Assembly: GCA_964023205.1 (NCBI GenBank)
Contig: OZ026833.1
Location: 3,966,965-4,030,964, forward strand
From: Lutraria lutraria
Lineage: Eukaryota; Mollusca; Bivalvia; Venerida; Mactridae
DNA: 64,000 nucleotides
Direction: 5' to 3'
A program made the position numbers and the translations under genes. Shown here piece by piece: positions 49,201 through 61,889 of the stretch (its first letter is position 1; each line of letters opens with the position of its first letter). The notes under the pieces are model-generated. The model ran no database searches and was not told the origin of the DNA. It was given only the letters and a program-made list of their open reading frames with translations.

Positions 49201-51149
49201 GCATCAGTCCACTGATTATCATATAATTCTCGGTAACGTTCGGCAAGATTTGTTGGCCGGTTTCTGTCGCTGAGATCTGCTATGTTTGGATTGTTGTCAG
49301 TTTGTTTATCCCCCATAAGCTTGCTCAATCTGAAATCGGTGTTAAAGTTATCATGACTTAAATGGGTACCGCGGTGCGCTTATACATGAAATTAAATTAT
49401 ACGAAGATACAGTTTCAACGGTATCGTATTTATTGACTTCTACATTAACTTAGCAAGTTCAGGTTTTACGTTTATCCAAGGATTAATTGCGACCCTTTTT
49501 TTTGTCTGAACAAGTTTTTGACAGAAATACCTCTGAGGGTGTATACTTAGTATCCTATTTCAAACTCACCGAAGTTTCGTCTCCTCTAATTCGACCTTTG
49601 TCAGACGGGGTTCATTTTCCGTTCGTTGAAGACGTCTTTCATAATCTTCATTACCGTCAAATGTTTTTCCTCTTTTGTCATTTCTCGATGTTTCAATCTC
49701 TTTCTGCAGACTATTATTTTTCTGTTGTAGTTTATATATTTCTTGTTTGTATTCATCTTCCATTTGTCGTATTTTGGAAGTCTTTGATGCAAGCTCATTT
49801 TCCATTTCCTTTAGTTGTGTCTGCTTCTCCCGGCCACTTAGTATGGTTTTCTGTAATTACACACCACATCCGCTCACAAAACATAAAACATAATATTAAG
49901 GAGACTAATTCGGACCGAAGTAAGGAATATCCTACCATAGTTGGTTCGTCATTAAATGGTATGTTTAACATTTACAAGTAATTACGTTTAATATCAAATG
50001 TATAAGTACATGTATATACAATACGCAATTATGACCTTGAGTACACATTGTAATAAAACAATCAATAAGTATACATATATTTTTACAGTCAATTGTCTAA
50101 TAAATCATAAATCATGATACGTACAACGTATGTAAATAAAACAGTGCATGATCGGTGCCAGATACAAAAAAACACACACACAAACAAAACACACACACAA
50201 GACAAAAATTAACATTTAACATGCATTGTATCATTTTACCTGCATTTGTATAAAAATGTTGAGATGAAAAGTAGATACATGTGTATGCCACAGCAAGATT
50301 TAGCATAACGAGGGTTCAACGCAAGAGTGTCGTAGCTCATATTGAAATAAGAACAAGTTACGATAGCGCTGCGCTGAGCCCTCGATATGCATACAACAGA
50401 AGCAGGAAGATTTGTTTGTGAAAAAAAATATTTATTTGGATAATGTTCAACACAGTTTAAATAGATTGACTAATGTTGAAAACAATTTATTAATAAATAC
50501 ATTTGTATTGGCACCAGTTGTAGCTTGCTGTCATACATGTTATAAACGTACCTCATTTAGCTCTTTTTGCGCTATGTCGATCAAGCGATCCAGCTTCTGA
50601 ATATGCTCTTTAGAATATTTCATCAGTTCTGTTGTCGCTGGGATGTTTACAATGCTTTCTTCATAAGTGTTCGCTTCGGATTCGCTAGTCGAAGTACTGT
50701 CGATTAACTTCGTTCTGTGGCTTCGTGCAGAACCCGGCCTCCCATTATACATCGACCGTTTGTCTGTTTCTTTCCTTAATGTATAATGAAGGCGTTAAAC
50801 AATTATTCACATTTTTTTTATTCAGTGGATTTTAAATAATTATTTATATTCATTTCAGGGGCATTGTACTCATGCTCGTAATGAATTATTCTACAAAAGT
50901 TATTAAATTCCTACTGGTTAAAGAAATTCACAAAAGAACTTTGTATGAAAAATGACTGTATGAATCTCTGCCCTCGATCAATTTGAAATCGCTAAATTGA
51001 TATTTATGCACTAGAATACGCCTTTATCTTATTTTATTCGCCAGCATTTCCCTATGTATATAAAAGACATACAATAATCACATATAAAAAAGTACATGTA
51101 TCATTTTTCTTCTCTTCTTATCAAGACTTATATCTTACCTTGAGTTCAT
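46210..51149 (-). CDS. MIEAP-like: MIEAP-like gene, unit 2 paralogue, complete, predicted 549 aa
   Basis: Exons: 51139-51149 (ATG, 11 nt), 50552-50774, 49570-49850, 49128-49329, 47938-48018, 47651-47740, 47088-47186 and 46210-46872, with the same lengths as the unit 1 gene except the last (+3 nt). A leader acceptor lies at 51177. The N-terminal three quarters and the core (IQDPPVALAPVPKKGDTYSS...GPVLAKGVVQPLKR) are nearly identical to unit 1, while the tail after TAPPDA is only about half identical by eye, yet it keeps the C-terminal motif (YGDERARILMGTKYDKIKEY). All splice sites are intact and there are no stops. The intron between exons 49128-49329 and 47938-48018 carries a 50-bp repeat array. 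The role is inferred from vertebrate MIEAP/SPATA18. Loss of function in one copy is not indicated. Confidence 0.8.
48037..49005. repeat. 50-bp intronic tandem repeat, about 19 copies
   Basis: Unit AAGTATTTTTATATAATATG followed by TTTGATTATTTTATATAACA and TTATGCSAAT, period 50 bp. The variable codes read GCG five times, then GCC, GCC, GAC, GCG, GCC, GAC, then a strict GCG/GCC alternation to the end. Unit 1 has a single diverged copy at about 33120-33180. Confidence 0.95.
50308..50388. mobile_element. 81-bp palindromic MITE (unit 2 only)
   Basis: Imperfect inverted ends (ACGAGGGTTCAACGC and the inverse of GCGCTGAGCCCTCGAT) lie between direct repeats GCATA (50303-50307 and 50389-50393). Unit 1 has the empty site TTTAGCATACAAC near 34650, so this is a true insertion after duplication. 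Confidence 0.75.
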
Positions 51150-51176
51150 ATCTACAGTGTGTGTGTTACAACAAGT

Positions 51177-51694
51177 CTGAAAAATATGATTGCATAACAT
51201 ATAGAATAGATTACTTCAATGTTATCGTCGATTTTAGTGTTTTAAATCTTTTACACGCGATTGTTATATTGATTATTATTTTGTAAAAGATCTTAAGCAC
51301 TACTTTGAATAATATACTTCACTACTGTGAATGTTAGGGAGATATGAATTACCGATTTAAACAATAAAATTATCAGATTTAAAACAATACTTTACGGTTA
51401 TCAAAATGGTAGTTAAGTTATTTGTCTTTACACAATCTACTGTGTTTAATGTGCCGACTTCATGAGAAATTTACAATGCGATAACACAAAATTGAAATTA
51501 TAAAAAAACTGAATTTAACCCCAAAATTGTATAAGTATGGAGAGAACAATCAGAATTATGTCTAATAGTAGTTTAAATGCATTTAAATTGCGACATTTGG
51601 CATAACATATACGTGCACCTGTTAAACAAACGATAAAATACATATTCCGTTATACGACAGTTGAAGGTGGATCCGTTGTATCTCACTAGACTAA
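51177..51694. other. upstream region of the unit 2 paralogue
   Basis: Matches 35425-35934. No convincing promoter element or exon. Confidence 0.4.
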
Positions 51695-51910
51695 GTCATC
51701 ACTAGCCCTTCACCGCTCTGAGTTTGAATCCCTCTCAGGCAGAGAAATTTCACATGTGAGGAAGTTGTACAGCTAGCTTGCGGAAGGTCGGTGATTCTAC
51801 CGGGTAGGATTCTAGGAGTACAACTGGGGGGTCTTCCTCAATCCGTTAAAGCTGGAAAGTTGCCAAGTGACTCTCGTGTTGACACGACGTTAAACCCCAG
51901 TGAAGCTATT
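51695..51910 (+). repeat. SINE with Nin-DC domain (unit 2)
   Basis: Counterpart of 35935-36165 with the same words and orientation and nearly identical sequence. Confidence 0.8.
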
Positions 51911-52505
51911 TGTGACTAATTTGACTGTGCCGAGACAGCTGAGGTCTCTGTCTAAATATGTGGGCCTTGTATTTAGATACCAGTTAATAGCATGTTTATT
52001 AAATTTACTAACCTGCCAATAATTCCATTTATATGCTATTTATCAAACAAACCGTACGTGTACCGTGCGTATGAATTTATTAATTAACCACTGATTCGTT
52101 CAACTTTCGGTTTCAAATTTTACCGTGTATTTCGTTTCATGTCTCAGCGTGTTTAAAAAAGTGTAACCATAACAGGTGCTTTTATAGAAATTTTCGTTTT
52201 TAGATTTTAAACTGTTTAAAATTGATCCGATATTTAACTTAATTAGCATTCAGCAAACTTCAAACACTACGTAAAAATTTTGATTTCATAAATTTGATAA
52301 ATTTACATTATTTTTATCGTTACTGGCCTACTTAAATTTAAAGTGCTGATCGTCCGTTCAACCGTTTGTAAAGATTTAAATATTAAACTTCCTCATTCTG
52401 TGAAATCATATAATTTTAAACGTGAAACTCAAACATCCAATCGGCGATCGCAATATTAAAGGGTACACCGCGACCGCGTGCTTTAATCTAAGGTACAGAA
52501 TTAGT

Positions 52506-52512
52506 CTACCTG
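52506..52512. other. empty site or excision footprint of the Harbinger-like element
   Basis: Where unit 1 carries the element between TA dinucleotides, unit 2 reads TA-CCTG-TA. The extra CCTG resembles leftover terminal bases of an element ending C...CTG, as excision footprints do. Confidence 0.45.
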
Positions 52513-53701
52513 TACCTTTTGTTTGACGATGTATTTAAACACATTTTTAAATAGTTCGTCTAATACACTGCACGGTGAAAAATGACCAAAATAACACTGG
52601 CTGTTGATGCTACGTTAAGTCCCAGAGAGAAAGAAAACATTGTGCATGTTCGACATCGTAACAATCAATACATGAAGGTGCATCACATGGCTTGTGTGAA
52701 TAACATATTATTGATAGTTGACATGTGAAAACAAGTCCACATGATAAATGGGGTCTATACAACCTGAAGTTCTATCTAGTGTCGAATGCCCGAACCAAAC
52801 AATATATTTCAAGTTATATTTGAAGTTATTTACGGTCGCAAGAATGGAAATATTGATTGTGATAGCCCTTGATAGCCAAGACTTGTATCCTGACATCTGA
52901 CAGTATTTACGTACTGGTCATTAGCCTCATTGAGGTTACTGCTATACACACCCATGTGTCGTTGTACAGAATATGTTCAATAGTTCTAAATGATTTTATT
53001 GGATCAGACAATAAGATTCCAGTTTTAAATTCGACCTTTGTGATGTATTTATGACTTCATTAGTCCAGTACAGAATGAGCTGCTTGAGACATGAACATTT
53101 TCGACGACATTACCAGTTACAATCAGCTTCTACGAATCATCTGTTTCTGATGTCTATGACATTTATTATACAACAAATGACCAATGGGTATAATCTGTTT
53201 GAAATGAAAGACATGACATATCTGTATCGTAAATATTTATAATATTGTTCGCAAGAACACAGTAAAGGTACATTTACCTGCACGTATTCTTCATTTTTAC
53301 AATGTTTTCCGCTGTGTTATAAAGTATAAAGATAAAGAATTGATCCCATGAAATGCCACATTTAAAACATTCCACCTCACCATACACAGCAATAGTATCA
53401 AACACCCCTGCAAATGCTCTCGCAAAAAAAGAGAGCTCCCATGATGCTTTTAAATTTGTTGTCAACGGTGATTAAAACTGTGTATTGTCGATTTTTACGT
53501 ACTTCCTAATGTCCTAGTTTACTACTTAACTATATGTATATGGTGAATACTTGTTGCAGAGTAAGCCCAACACCACACTTGCTTCTAACGTAGCTGAGTA
53601 TATGATTGAAAGTGTCTTTGTTTGGAGATTAAACTTATCTATTTTACATATTTACTTATTGTAGAACAATTTCTACTCTCGATGCTTGCTTTCAGCATTC
53701 T
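52513..53701. other. noncoding unit 2 sequence, matched at 39.7-40.9 kb
   Basis: Close match to unit 1 with small indels; no supported exon. Confidence 0.5.
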
Positions 53702-56700
53702 TAGCGGGGTAAATAACGAAAAAATAGTGCAGATTGTCATACAAGCACCAAATTTTCCACACATATTGGGAATGATATGTAGAAACGATTTAGGGTGTGT
53801 GCCAAAGTACAAGTGCCTCGATTCAAGATGGCCGCCAAATTTTCAAAATGGCCGCCAAATATTTTTCCAGTCTAAGAACTTTTTATCAAAACTTTCAATA
53901 CCAATGAATTATACAACCTTAGCTCATCATCATAACATGCTCAGTGTGTTATACATGTATATAAGTAAATTCAAACGAAGTTTGTTAAATACCCCCCCCC
54001 CCCCCCCCTCTCTCTCTCTCTAATAGAAGTTGTATATAGAACGTGACTTACTTGCCTTAGTGCAGTTTAGGCATACATTAGTTAATCGTTAATTGTTTCC
54101 GGATAGAAGTCATCCGGATTTATTGGGAGGGGGCCCGGGACTGCTTACCTAAATAGACATTACATTCCAAGTCTTTTTGTCCTTTTCATGGAGGGCAGAC
54201 ACCCGGTGTCATACCCGGTAAATGCGTTGAAAAATGGGAAAACTTAATATAAAATTTTGCCCAATTGTTTCGACAGTTTCATGCACCAGAAACAAACTGA
54301 AGTATTTTGCTTTAAATACCAAACTCCTGCCAAATAGTGTCAGTATTGATTTTTTTTTTAAATAGACACTGAAAGAATTATAATGTCTGAGTCAGAACCC
54401 CTCACCACATGCTTTTTCAAGCCCGGTTATCCACAGCGTGTTTCATACGCTAAATATCATAGTGTCAGCTTCTTCATGGGTGCATTGGGTCAATATAGTT
54501 ATGTAGTGCTCAGTACTGCTTATCTCACTTTGGTTTTTCGTCTCAAATATAGTATCAGATGCTTTAATCAGTAACCGAACCCATCCACCTTTAAAACGGT
54601 ATATCAGTTGCTTGAAAATTTATTCGAATCCATTACTAACAACTGTCTAATCAACGAGCCGTTCTTGTCATTGCTTTAAAATTAGGAAGATAAAGATCAA
54701 GCACATTCTATCCGAGGGTGTCTTAGAATGCAACAACTAGGAATAACACAAAAAACAACAGTAATTTAGCCATCAAACGTTTTCGCAGCACCAAAATTGT
54801 TCGAGTACTTGAAAGAGTTGCGAGTTAGTTCGAATAATTCAAAATGCCATTTGTTTGAAAGCGAAGGAGGTTTTGCATGGTCTTCGTGCTTCAAAAGAAA
54901 ATCACTCAAACTGACGTTTCTGGCAAGATATAAAACGACGTAAAAAGATCACAGTTTGCTTTCATTGTAACTGAAGATTTCACTCCCCAGACGTCATGCT
55001 TTAACTTTCTACTAAATAAATACAACTTGTGTTTTTATTGAAAGATAAAAGTATTATCAACCATTAAAACCATATCATGTAAATGAATAAGGACCCGAAC
55101 TAACATGATTTATATGGTCTAATGCAAAAATAAAGGGAACAAGTACTTTACGGTATAATACAAAATTTGCTTCTCTATATGGTTGGACAAATATATAAGT
55201 GTTATTATCTGGAGTGCAAGAACCTGGTTCCAAAACTAAATCTGAGAACTTATCTTTTCTGGTATGTCAGACCAGTCTTCAATCAGGAGACATTGAAATT
55301 CAGAACGGTCTCAGATTATCCCGTATATATATTCACCAAATTTTAATTTATATAGAGCACACGCTGTGGTCTGGTGGGCAAGTCGTGTTCTAGAAACATT
55401 GTATGCCAAAAAGGATGATTAAGCAACATCCATGGTAGCGATATTGGACACTGTAGGTGTCGATATCCACCCACTATCTTTCAAAATAATACCAACAACT
55501 TTCAGAGACATCATTTCAACGTGTAAACCACCAAACATAAACAACGAAATTTTGTCATTGCCACTGAATTTGTTTGGCAAGAGCGAACAAAGGAACTTGA
55601 CATGGATTGAGGAAATTTGTGACTTCGGACCTTATATATGGATTTTTTATGATGGCAACGGAATGGGCTTGCTCATGTAAGATGGGTAAGGCAGCATTCA
55701 GCGATAGTTGAAACTAGGACGCCCACTTTTCATTGGTATGGAAAGTTGCCCACGCAAGATATGCAATCAAAACCTTTTGAAGGCATTGGCATTTAAAGTT
55801 CATATTTTGTTTGATAATGATGGTCTCCATGTCAAGAAAATTATCAGACAATGAAGATCGTTGATTAATTTGTGAAAAAAAGTATGCTAGAATTATATTT
55901 CCATATTGCTCGGGTATAGATGGTACACCGATTGATGCGGGTACCCAAACACTTTTTTGAATGTACAAGTCAACGTGGTTGTTTTTCACCGGCAACGTTC
56001 GTATCGTATGTTGAAATAAAGAAATGTCCCTCCCATGAAATGATGATATTGACTTAGTGGAGCCAGAATTGTTATCAATGTTATATTGTAAAGAGTCCAT
56101 GGTGTAGCACTGGTGAACAAACTACTCAACATCGTTGTACAACATCTCCTCCAACCATTGTGGAAATTTCAAGGACACGTTTATATTATGTACATATACC
56201 GCACTGAAACAAGATATCAATTAGATGTCGTTTCCTTGTCTACACAAAATCAAAAGGTCAATGTAAATAACAAATGGGGGTTCGTTTGTCTTGGAATGAA
56301 GATGGACATTTGATGTACGGTGTATACTTCTATGACAGTTATACTGAAGTAATTGAGTTATTGCAAAAGAGACTTAGAGTTGCACTGTTCCATCTGTGCT
56401 TCATTGTTTGACCCATATTGTACCATACTCACTAATTCAAGAGATTGTTTGGGTACTGATATCAACTGACTTCTGTTACGAAGTTACCACTGAATTTGTT
56501 TTCATGGATCATTAGCACATGCAGCAAACAATGCATGGCCTGTATCTTTCTTCAAAGTCAATAAGACTTTCTTACCGCGTTAATGTAGTTCTAATTCAGA
56601 ATCCAACTGTTTCAGTCTCAGGTGCCTGCTCAGACAGTTGAACTATGGCACTCGTCCGACAAAGTTTGTGTTTCGAATAATGTATGTAACTAGTTCAGCA

Positions 56701-57921
56701 AATGTTTTTTTCTCGAATGCCTGCCGAGTATTCGACCGACTTCTCATTACGTTTTGTATTGAACGCCTTTCTCTGTTGCTAAGAGATGTAAGACTTTTAA
56801 CACCGTTTCATTTCAAGAGCGACATCATAATCGGCACTGAGCTTGGCCAATAAGGAATTGAATGTTTTTGCACACTCATTAATGTATCGGTTTTCGATGA
56901 CTGGTCACATCAAGTTCGTCAATTTACAGATTTAAAAACTAAACCATAAGTATATACTTAAATAAATCCAGTGTATAAAGTCTATTGCCAGTGATTTTAA
57001 ACAAATGGCATATTTGGTTGGCCTTCTATAAACCAATATCAAACGTTAATATCAACGATTCAAAGTACTCAGTATTTAGAACTATATTGCAACAACTAGC
57101 CTTAAAATAAATTACTGTAAATGAATAATACAGGGAACCGTTTCTCATATTTTTTATATTGTCCTATTTCGTTAGATATTCTGTATCATGAAACCCGCTA
57201 ATAGACTAAAAAGAAATCAAGCATCAAAATTCTGAGGCACGGTTCCTAGACAAACATGTCTGCTACAAAATACTGAAAACAGCAAAAGGCATTTTGAAAA
57301 TGCAGGTATGTACGAACCTAAACTTGCAATACTACTGATTAATTGAACGAAGTGTGTTCATCTTATATCAAATGAAAGTAGTGCCACGTACCACCGACGG
57401 ACGCATTTCGACTTCTATGACAGACGGATGTTTATATACTCGATGAACTGTAAAATTTAAAGCATTCTTTGAACCTAATTTTCTTACAATAAGCATTGAA
57501 GTTGTTTAAAGATACCATCGAAATTACATAATGTCGGGCTAATATGATTAACTCAACCTTCCGAATTAAGCCGCTCCAATAACCTATATAATTATTCCCT
57601 TGGCCTAAACAGCTGTCACAATATTTTAGTATACCAGTACATGTACCTCAGTTTGGTTATAAACCCGATTCTTTACGGTAAGAATGATATTATGAGCATA
57701 CACTATGGATTACAATGTGTTTTCACTCCCATTATACACGTCATATAGCCCGGAGACAGTGGGTTCGAATCCGAGCGTGACCACAGCGTTCCTGACCAGG
57801 TACACGTTGGCACACGGTCTTAAATTAACCCCGACACATGTATGCATCATCATACCAAATTTGGTGCTTGTATGAAAATTTGAACTATTTTGCCAAGAAG
57901 TACGTTTTATTTATCCCGCTA
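53702..57921. mobile_element. 4.2-kb DNA transposon with TAGCGGG ends (unit 2 only)
   Basis: Inverted ends TAGCGGGGTAAATAAC and TAGCGGGATAAATAAA, plus a second inverted word CATACAAGCACCAAATTT just inside. A 3-bp TCT repeats on both sides (53699-53701 and 57922-57924), and unit 1 has the uninterrupted site near 40905. Two YY1-like words (AAGATGGCCGCC and AAAATGGCCGCC) lie in tandem near the left end. A long C-run plus CT repeat is at 53990-54021. The interior frames (55432-55680 plus; 55714-56100 minus) are short and unrecognised. A tRNA-like SINE scrap with GGGTTCGAATCC is at 57745-57840. The superfamily is unknown; the 3-bp duplication fits several. Confidence 0.75.
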
Positions 57922-57925
57922 TCTG

Positions 57926-58055
57926 ACCAGTACTTGCGCCGAAAGAAGGAATTGTGAAGGCTCCTGTCAAATTCCGCTACTGACGGGATTCGAACCCGTA
58001 ACTTCCAGGTTAGAAGTCCGACGCTCTATCCCTACCTTTTGCTCCTCCATGATTT
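57926..58055 (-). repeat. tRNA-derived SINE, head resembling tRNA-Arg(UCU) (unit 2)
   Basis: Counterpart of 40918-41040. The T-arm word is GGGTTCGAATCCCGTC and the loop CTTCTAA. It now lies directly against the right end of the 4.2-kb transposon. Confidence 0.55.
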
Positions 58056-59050
58056 ATTTGGAGATTACTAGGTCAATCAGTAGATGTGAGTTCTATGTTG
58101 TTTGTACGCATAAGAACAATTACAGATTGTTTAGATATACACTTTTGCTTTATTATATATAGAACAGTTTTGGTACAAAAACTCTAAATTATAGCATATT
58201 TATTTGTAAGTAGTGGCTTTTTCAAATATGGAGTTAGTGATTCTTTCATTAGTAGTATATTTAGTACTTTATCCACATGTTGATTCCTCTAAAAGAAGAT
58301 TATTTTTCAAAATGTTCAATTCTATATCATAGTTATTATTTCATACAGTAGTTGATCAGTATAAAATATACAACACACGTTTAAGCTCTAAATCTTGCCA
58401 TCAGATCCTTTAAACAAAAATATATAAAATACAGTTTAAACAACAACAACACGAATTGAAATATCAAACAAAAATATATGTAATACATTCTGAAGGGTTA
58501 CACTTTACGTACAAACTGAGTATTACAAGCATAAATACATTGTAAATGTGGTACCACGTGAGAACTAATTACTCAGCTCTGTAATAACAACACAAAACCC
58601 CATTGAAAATACAACATAAAATGTTAAATATATGTACATTGAGATTCTACATAATTATATTGTAAAAGTATATGAATAATGTAAAAGAAAGTACAATGTC
58701 AATGTAGAAGTGTTTCAAACAACATTGAGTTTTATAAGTATACAACATGAAATACAAATTATTGAGATTCTACGTACACGTTTTCAGGAATTAAAATATG
58801 AATAATGTAAAAGAAATGAAAATGTCAGCAAAAAAGAGTATACACTGTGAGTAAAGCTCAGATCTCGTGAAGAAAGCAGTTATAACAATAATATATGATA
58901 CACATAGAAAGCTATAATGCACCCAGAAAGTTGCAGTGTATCCATAAAGCTACAATATATCAAGAAAACTAGGATACAACCAGAGAACATTGACAACAGT
59001 GCGGTTCTAGCACAATCCAATGTTATAGCATATGTCACCACAAGTGTTCT
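58056..59050. other. noncoding unit 2 tail
   Basis: Matches 41041-42039; no exon. Confidence 0.5.
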
Positions 59051-59250
59051 AACACAATTATCCTTACTTGACCAAACACAAAAAGTTTTACCTATTTTAA
59101 TACAGTTCTTACTTGAGCAAACACAAAAATTTTTACCTATTTTAATACAGTTCTTATTAGTGTAAACACAAAAAAAAGTTTTGCCTATTTTAATACAGTT
59201 CTTACTTGTGTTAACAAAAAAGTTATACCTACTTTAAAACAGTTCTTTGT
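59051..59250. repeat. 45-bp minisatellite closing unit 2
   Basis: About four copies of the same 45-bp unit as at 42040-42285. Sequence after it is single copy. Confidence 0.8.
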
Positions 59251-59505
59251 AGTCTAATCACTTCGAATATTATATTTTCTTCACAAATTCTATATATTTA
59301 AAATGTGTAACCATAATGTTGAGTTCATGCCTTGTCGGTAATAAAAGCAGCAAGGAAATTACATTTGTATTATATTTAACCATGAATAGACTGCTTGAAA
59401 AACAGACACTTTTGTAAAATATAAAAAGGTATGAAATTACCTATATAGGTATAAATGTTTCTGATTATAGTGATCCTTGTAAAATTAGGTAAATATCTCC
59501 GGAAT

Positions 59506-61826
59506 TTAAAGTCTTTGTGAACTTATAACTGTAATACTAGTCTGATATGCCCCTTGTCCAGAACTCAGTTCGTGTTTCACTGGACGTATTTGTAATTCTG
59601 TTTTCTTGTCGTCTTTAACGTTTTGATGCCAATCGTTGTACTTTGTTTTACCTGTCTGCTTTTGCGGTATTTGCTCATCCTGCTCCGGGACGTTTGATCC
59701 TGTGTTTGTGCTTGGTATGTTCTGATATGTGCTTTTGTCTTGAATGTTCTGTCTGTTACTTTGGTCATCCGGGATTATCTGTCCGCTAGTTCGGTCTCGA
59801 CTGTTCTTTAATTGGTCTTGATTTATTTTGACTGTGATTTCATTGGGATCTATCCGTCCAATGTGTGATGAACCCTTTTGAACATGTGTTGTATCTTTGT
59901 TCTCTATTACTGGTTCTGTTTTTCGACCTTGCGCAACACCCTTTCCTAGCAACGCCCCACCTTCAACAATATAAACGGCTGGCCATACAACAAAATCAAT
60001 CTCTGCTCCAGCAACTGTGTATGATTTGAAAACATTTGTGTCAAATCTTGCACCCTTTGTTGTGATGTCTGTATCAACAAACACTGGTGGATCTTGTATA
60101 GCCATTAACCAGCCAATTGTTAAACTTTCGTCAATAAACAATTTCAGTTTTTTGTACCGAAGCATCGACTCTTTCTTTATCAGTTCCGCCATTACCTTTC
60201 CTATCTCCTGAAAAATAAGTGACTTGATGGTGTCAATATTCTAATTATGCTGACATTTACCATACATATAAACAAAATGTCCTTCCCTGCATTTTAGTGT
60301 ATCCATGGTTATACAGAAGAATGAAGCTATTACAAATTGTACATACCCCTTTCATTTCATCCACACCGTGTTTGTATAGTGCTTTCCTTTTATCTTTGAA
60401 CTGCTTCATCGTCTCTTTGTTTTCAGCCTTTGAAATATACAAACACTAAGATGTAAAACCAAAATATCTTCGTTGTCCATGTTATAACAATGATCGTTAA
60501 CATGTGCTTTGTTCTACACGTAACGTATTAGTAAAAAAGTTTTGAAAATGTCTTAAACATGTTCGTATAGAAGATACTTGACCGTTGTAGATGCAAACGG
60601 TTCATGTGAATAAAGTTTTCATTCTGTTTTCTTTTTTGTATGAAATACATGACTAAGTTTGAAAAAAAAACACGTACCATATTTGGTCTTTGTAAATAAC
60701 ATTTCACGATTGTTTCTAAAACAAGTGCTAGTATATGCTAAACATACCCCGTAGAAGGTCTTCAGTACATATCTAAGACGTTCAAGATCATCGTCAGCTT
60801 TCTGTCTACATAATTTGTATATTTCCTAGAATATGAATAATGAATGAGCGATGACTATAAGCTAAGGTTACAGATGGACAAAAATAAGAAGGAACATCGG
60901 AATTCGACTAGAAAATCGACACGTATGACATAATAGGCAGGCAGCTATATTGTTGCTGTTGTTGTTTACGGGCTACTTTCAATCATGGCTGACCCTGGGA
61001 ATCATACGATGGAAACAACTGTGTTCGTGAGATTTTGTTTATATAATTTATACATCAAGAAAACTTGTATTTAAGTTTAAAATTTACAATGCCTGTCCGT
61101 ACACAAAATATTTTGCAGAGAAAAATGCAAATGTCTGTATTGTCCATTCCTTCTTTCGATTGAAGTTCATCATACGCGTCTGTCCATTGGTTGTCATACA
61201 GTTCAGAATACTGGTTTGAAAGATTGGTTGGTCGGTTTGCATCGCTCAGGTCAGCTATGTCCGGGTTTCCGTCGGTAATTCTTGCTCCTATGATGGCACT
61301 CAATCTGAAGCATAGTACATACATGTATTGAATTGGTTCCCGGGCCATGTCGCGGTACACAATATGTCTATTTGCAGACATTGTCAGCGGGAACCAAAAA
61401 ATATTCCTATCTATACAAGAAAATATGCATGTAGATTGTATACCTGAATATCGAAGTTTTAACGATTTTTATTCATATAAAGACTGCAATAAATTTAAGG
61501 TGTTCTTTTTCATATCTTGAAAGCATTACAAATTAAATGGTACATTGATTTAGACTGTGTTTGATGTATACATAAATAATTAGAGAACCGCTCGAATGCA
61601 AATCATTATAATTACTTATCAGCAATTTTTAAGTTTGTATCCTTAGTTAAATGTGTATTCAAAACATTAAAAATTAATGGTGTAAAAACAGTCCGTTGAA
61701 AAAGGGACACTATACGTATTACATACTATCCTAAACATATATAGTGACCCTGATTAAAATCACTTCCGGCACACATACCTGGTTTTCAATTCGTCGTTTT
61801 CCTGTTCCAAATCAAGAATTTTTCGT
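59506..61826 (-). CDS. MIEAP-like: divergent MIEAP-like gene, 5' end not identified
   Basis: Exons in phase: 61779-61826 (coiled-coil piece RKILDLEQENDELKT), 61103-61304 (202 nt: ITDGNPDIADLSDANRPTNL, then YSELYDNQWTDAYDEL), 60748-60825, 60347-60427 and 59506-60207. The 202-nt N-terminal core exon has the same length as in the other genes. The two middle exons encode different helices, for example RKALYKHGVDEMKG. The terminal exon fuses IGWLMA and IQDPPVFVDTD without the intron present in the relatives. The core continues with IDFVVWPAVYI, then GGALLGKGVAQG, followed by a Gln/Asn/Thr-rich tail that ends without the YDKI motif. Exons before 61826 are not recognised and may lie beyond the window. 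It resembles the vertebrate MIEAP core pattern at least as well as its neighbours do. Confidence 0.75.
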
Positions 61827-61889
61827 CTGAAACTAAGTTCAAAATAATGATATACATGTACAATCATCTTAAAAAATGAATAATAAACA

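Larger units (their letters stand above)
42286..59250. repeat. tandem segmental duplication, unit 2 (17.0 kb)
   Basis: Collinear with unit 1. It is longer because of the 4.2-kb transposon (53702-57921), the 50-bp repeat expansion and a small MITE. It is shorter where unit 1 has the Harbinger-like element and the 750-bp extra piece. Confidence 0.9.

Noticed and set aside
55714..56100. Minus-strand frame of 128 residues in the 4.2-kb element
   Set aside because: No catalytic motif or family pattern recognised; kept only as part of the element.
57745..57840. GGGTTCGAATCC word suggesting a tRNA gene
   Set aside because: Only the T-arm is recognisable; no anticodon arm or closing acceptor stem, so a SINE scrap.
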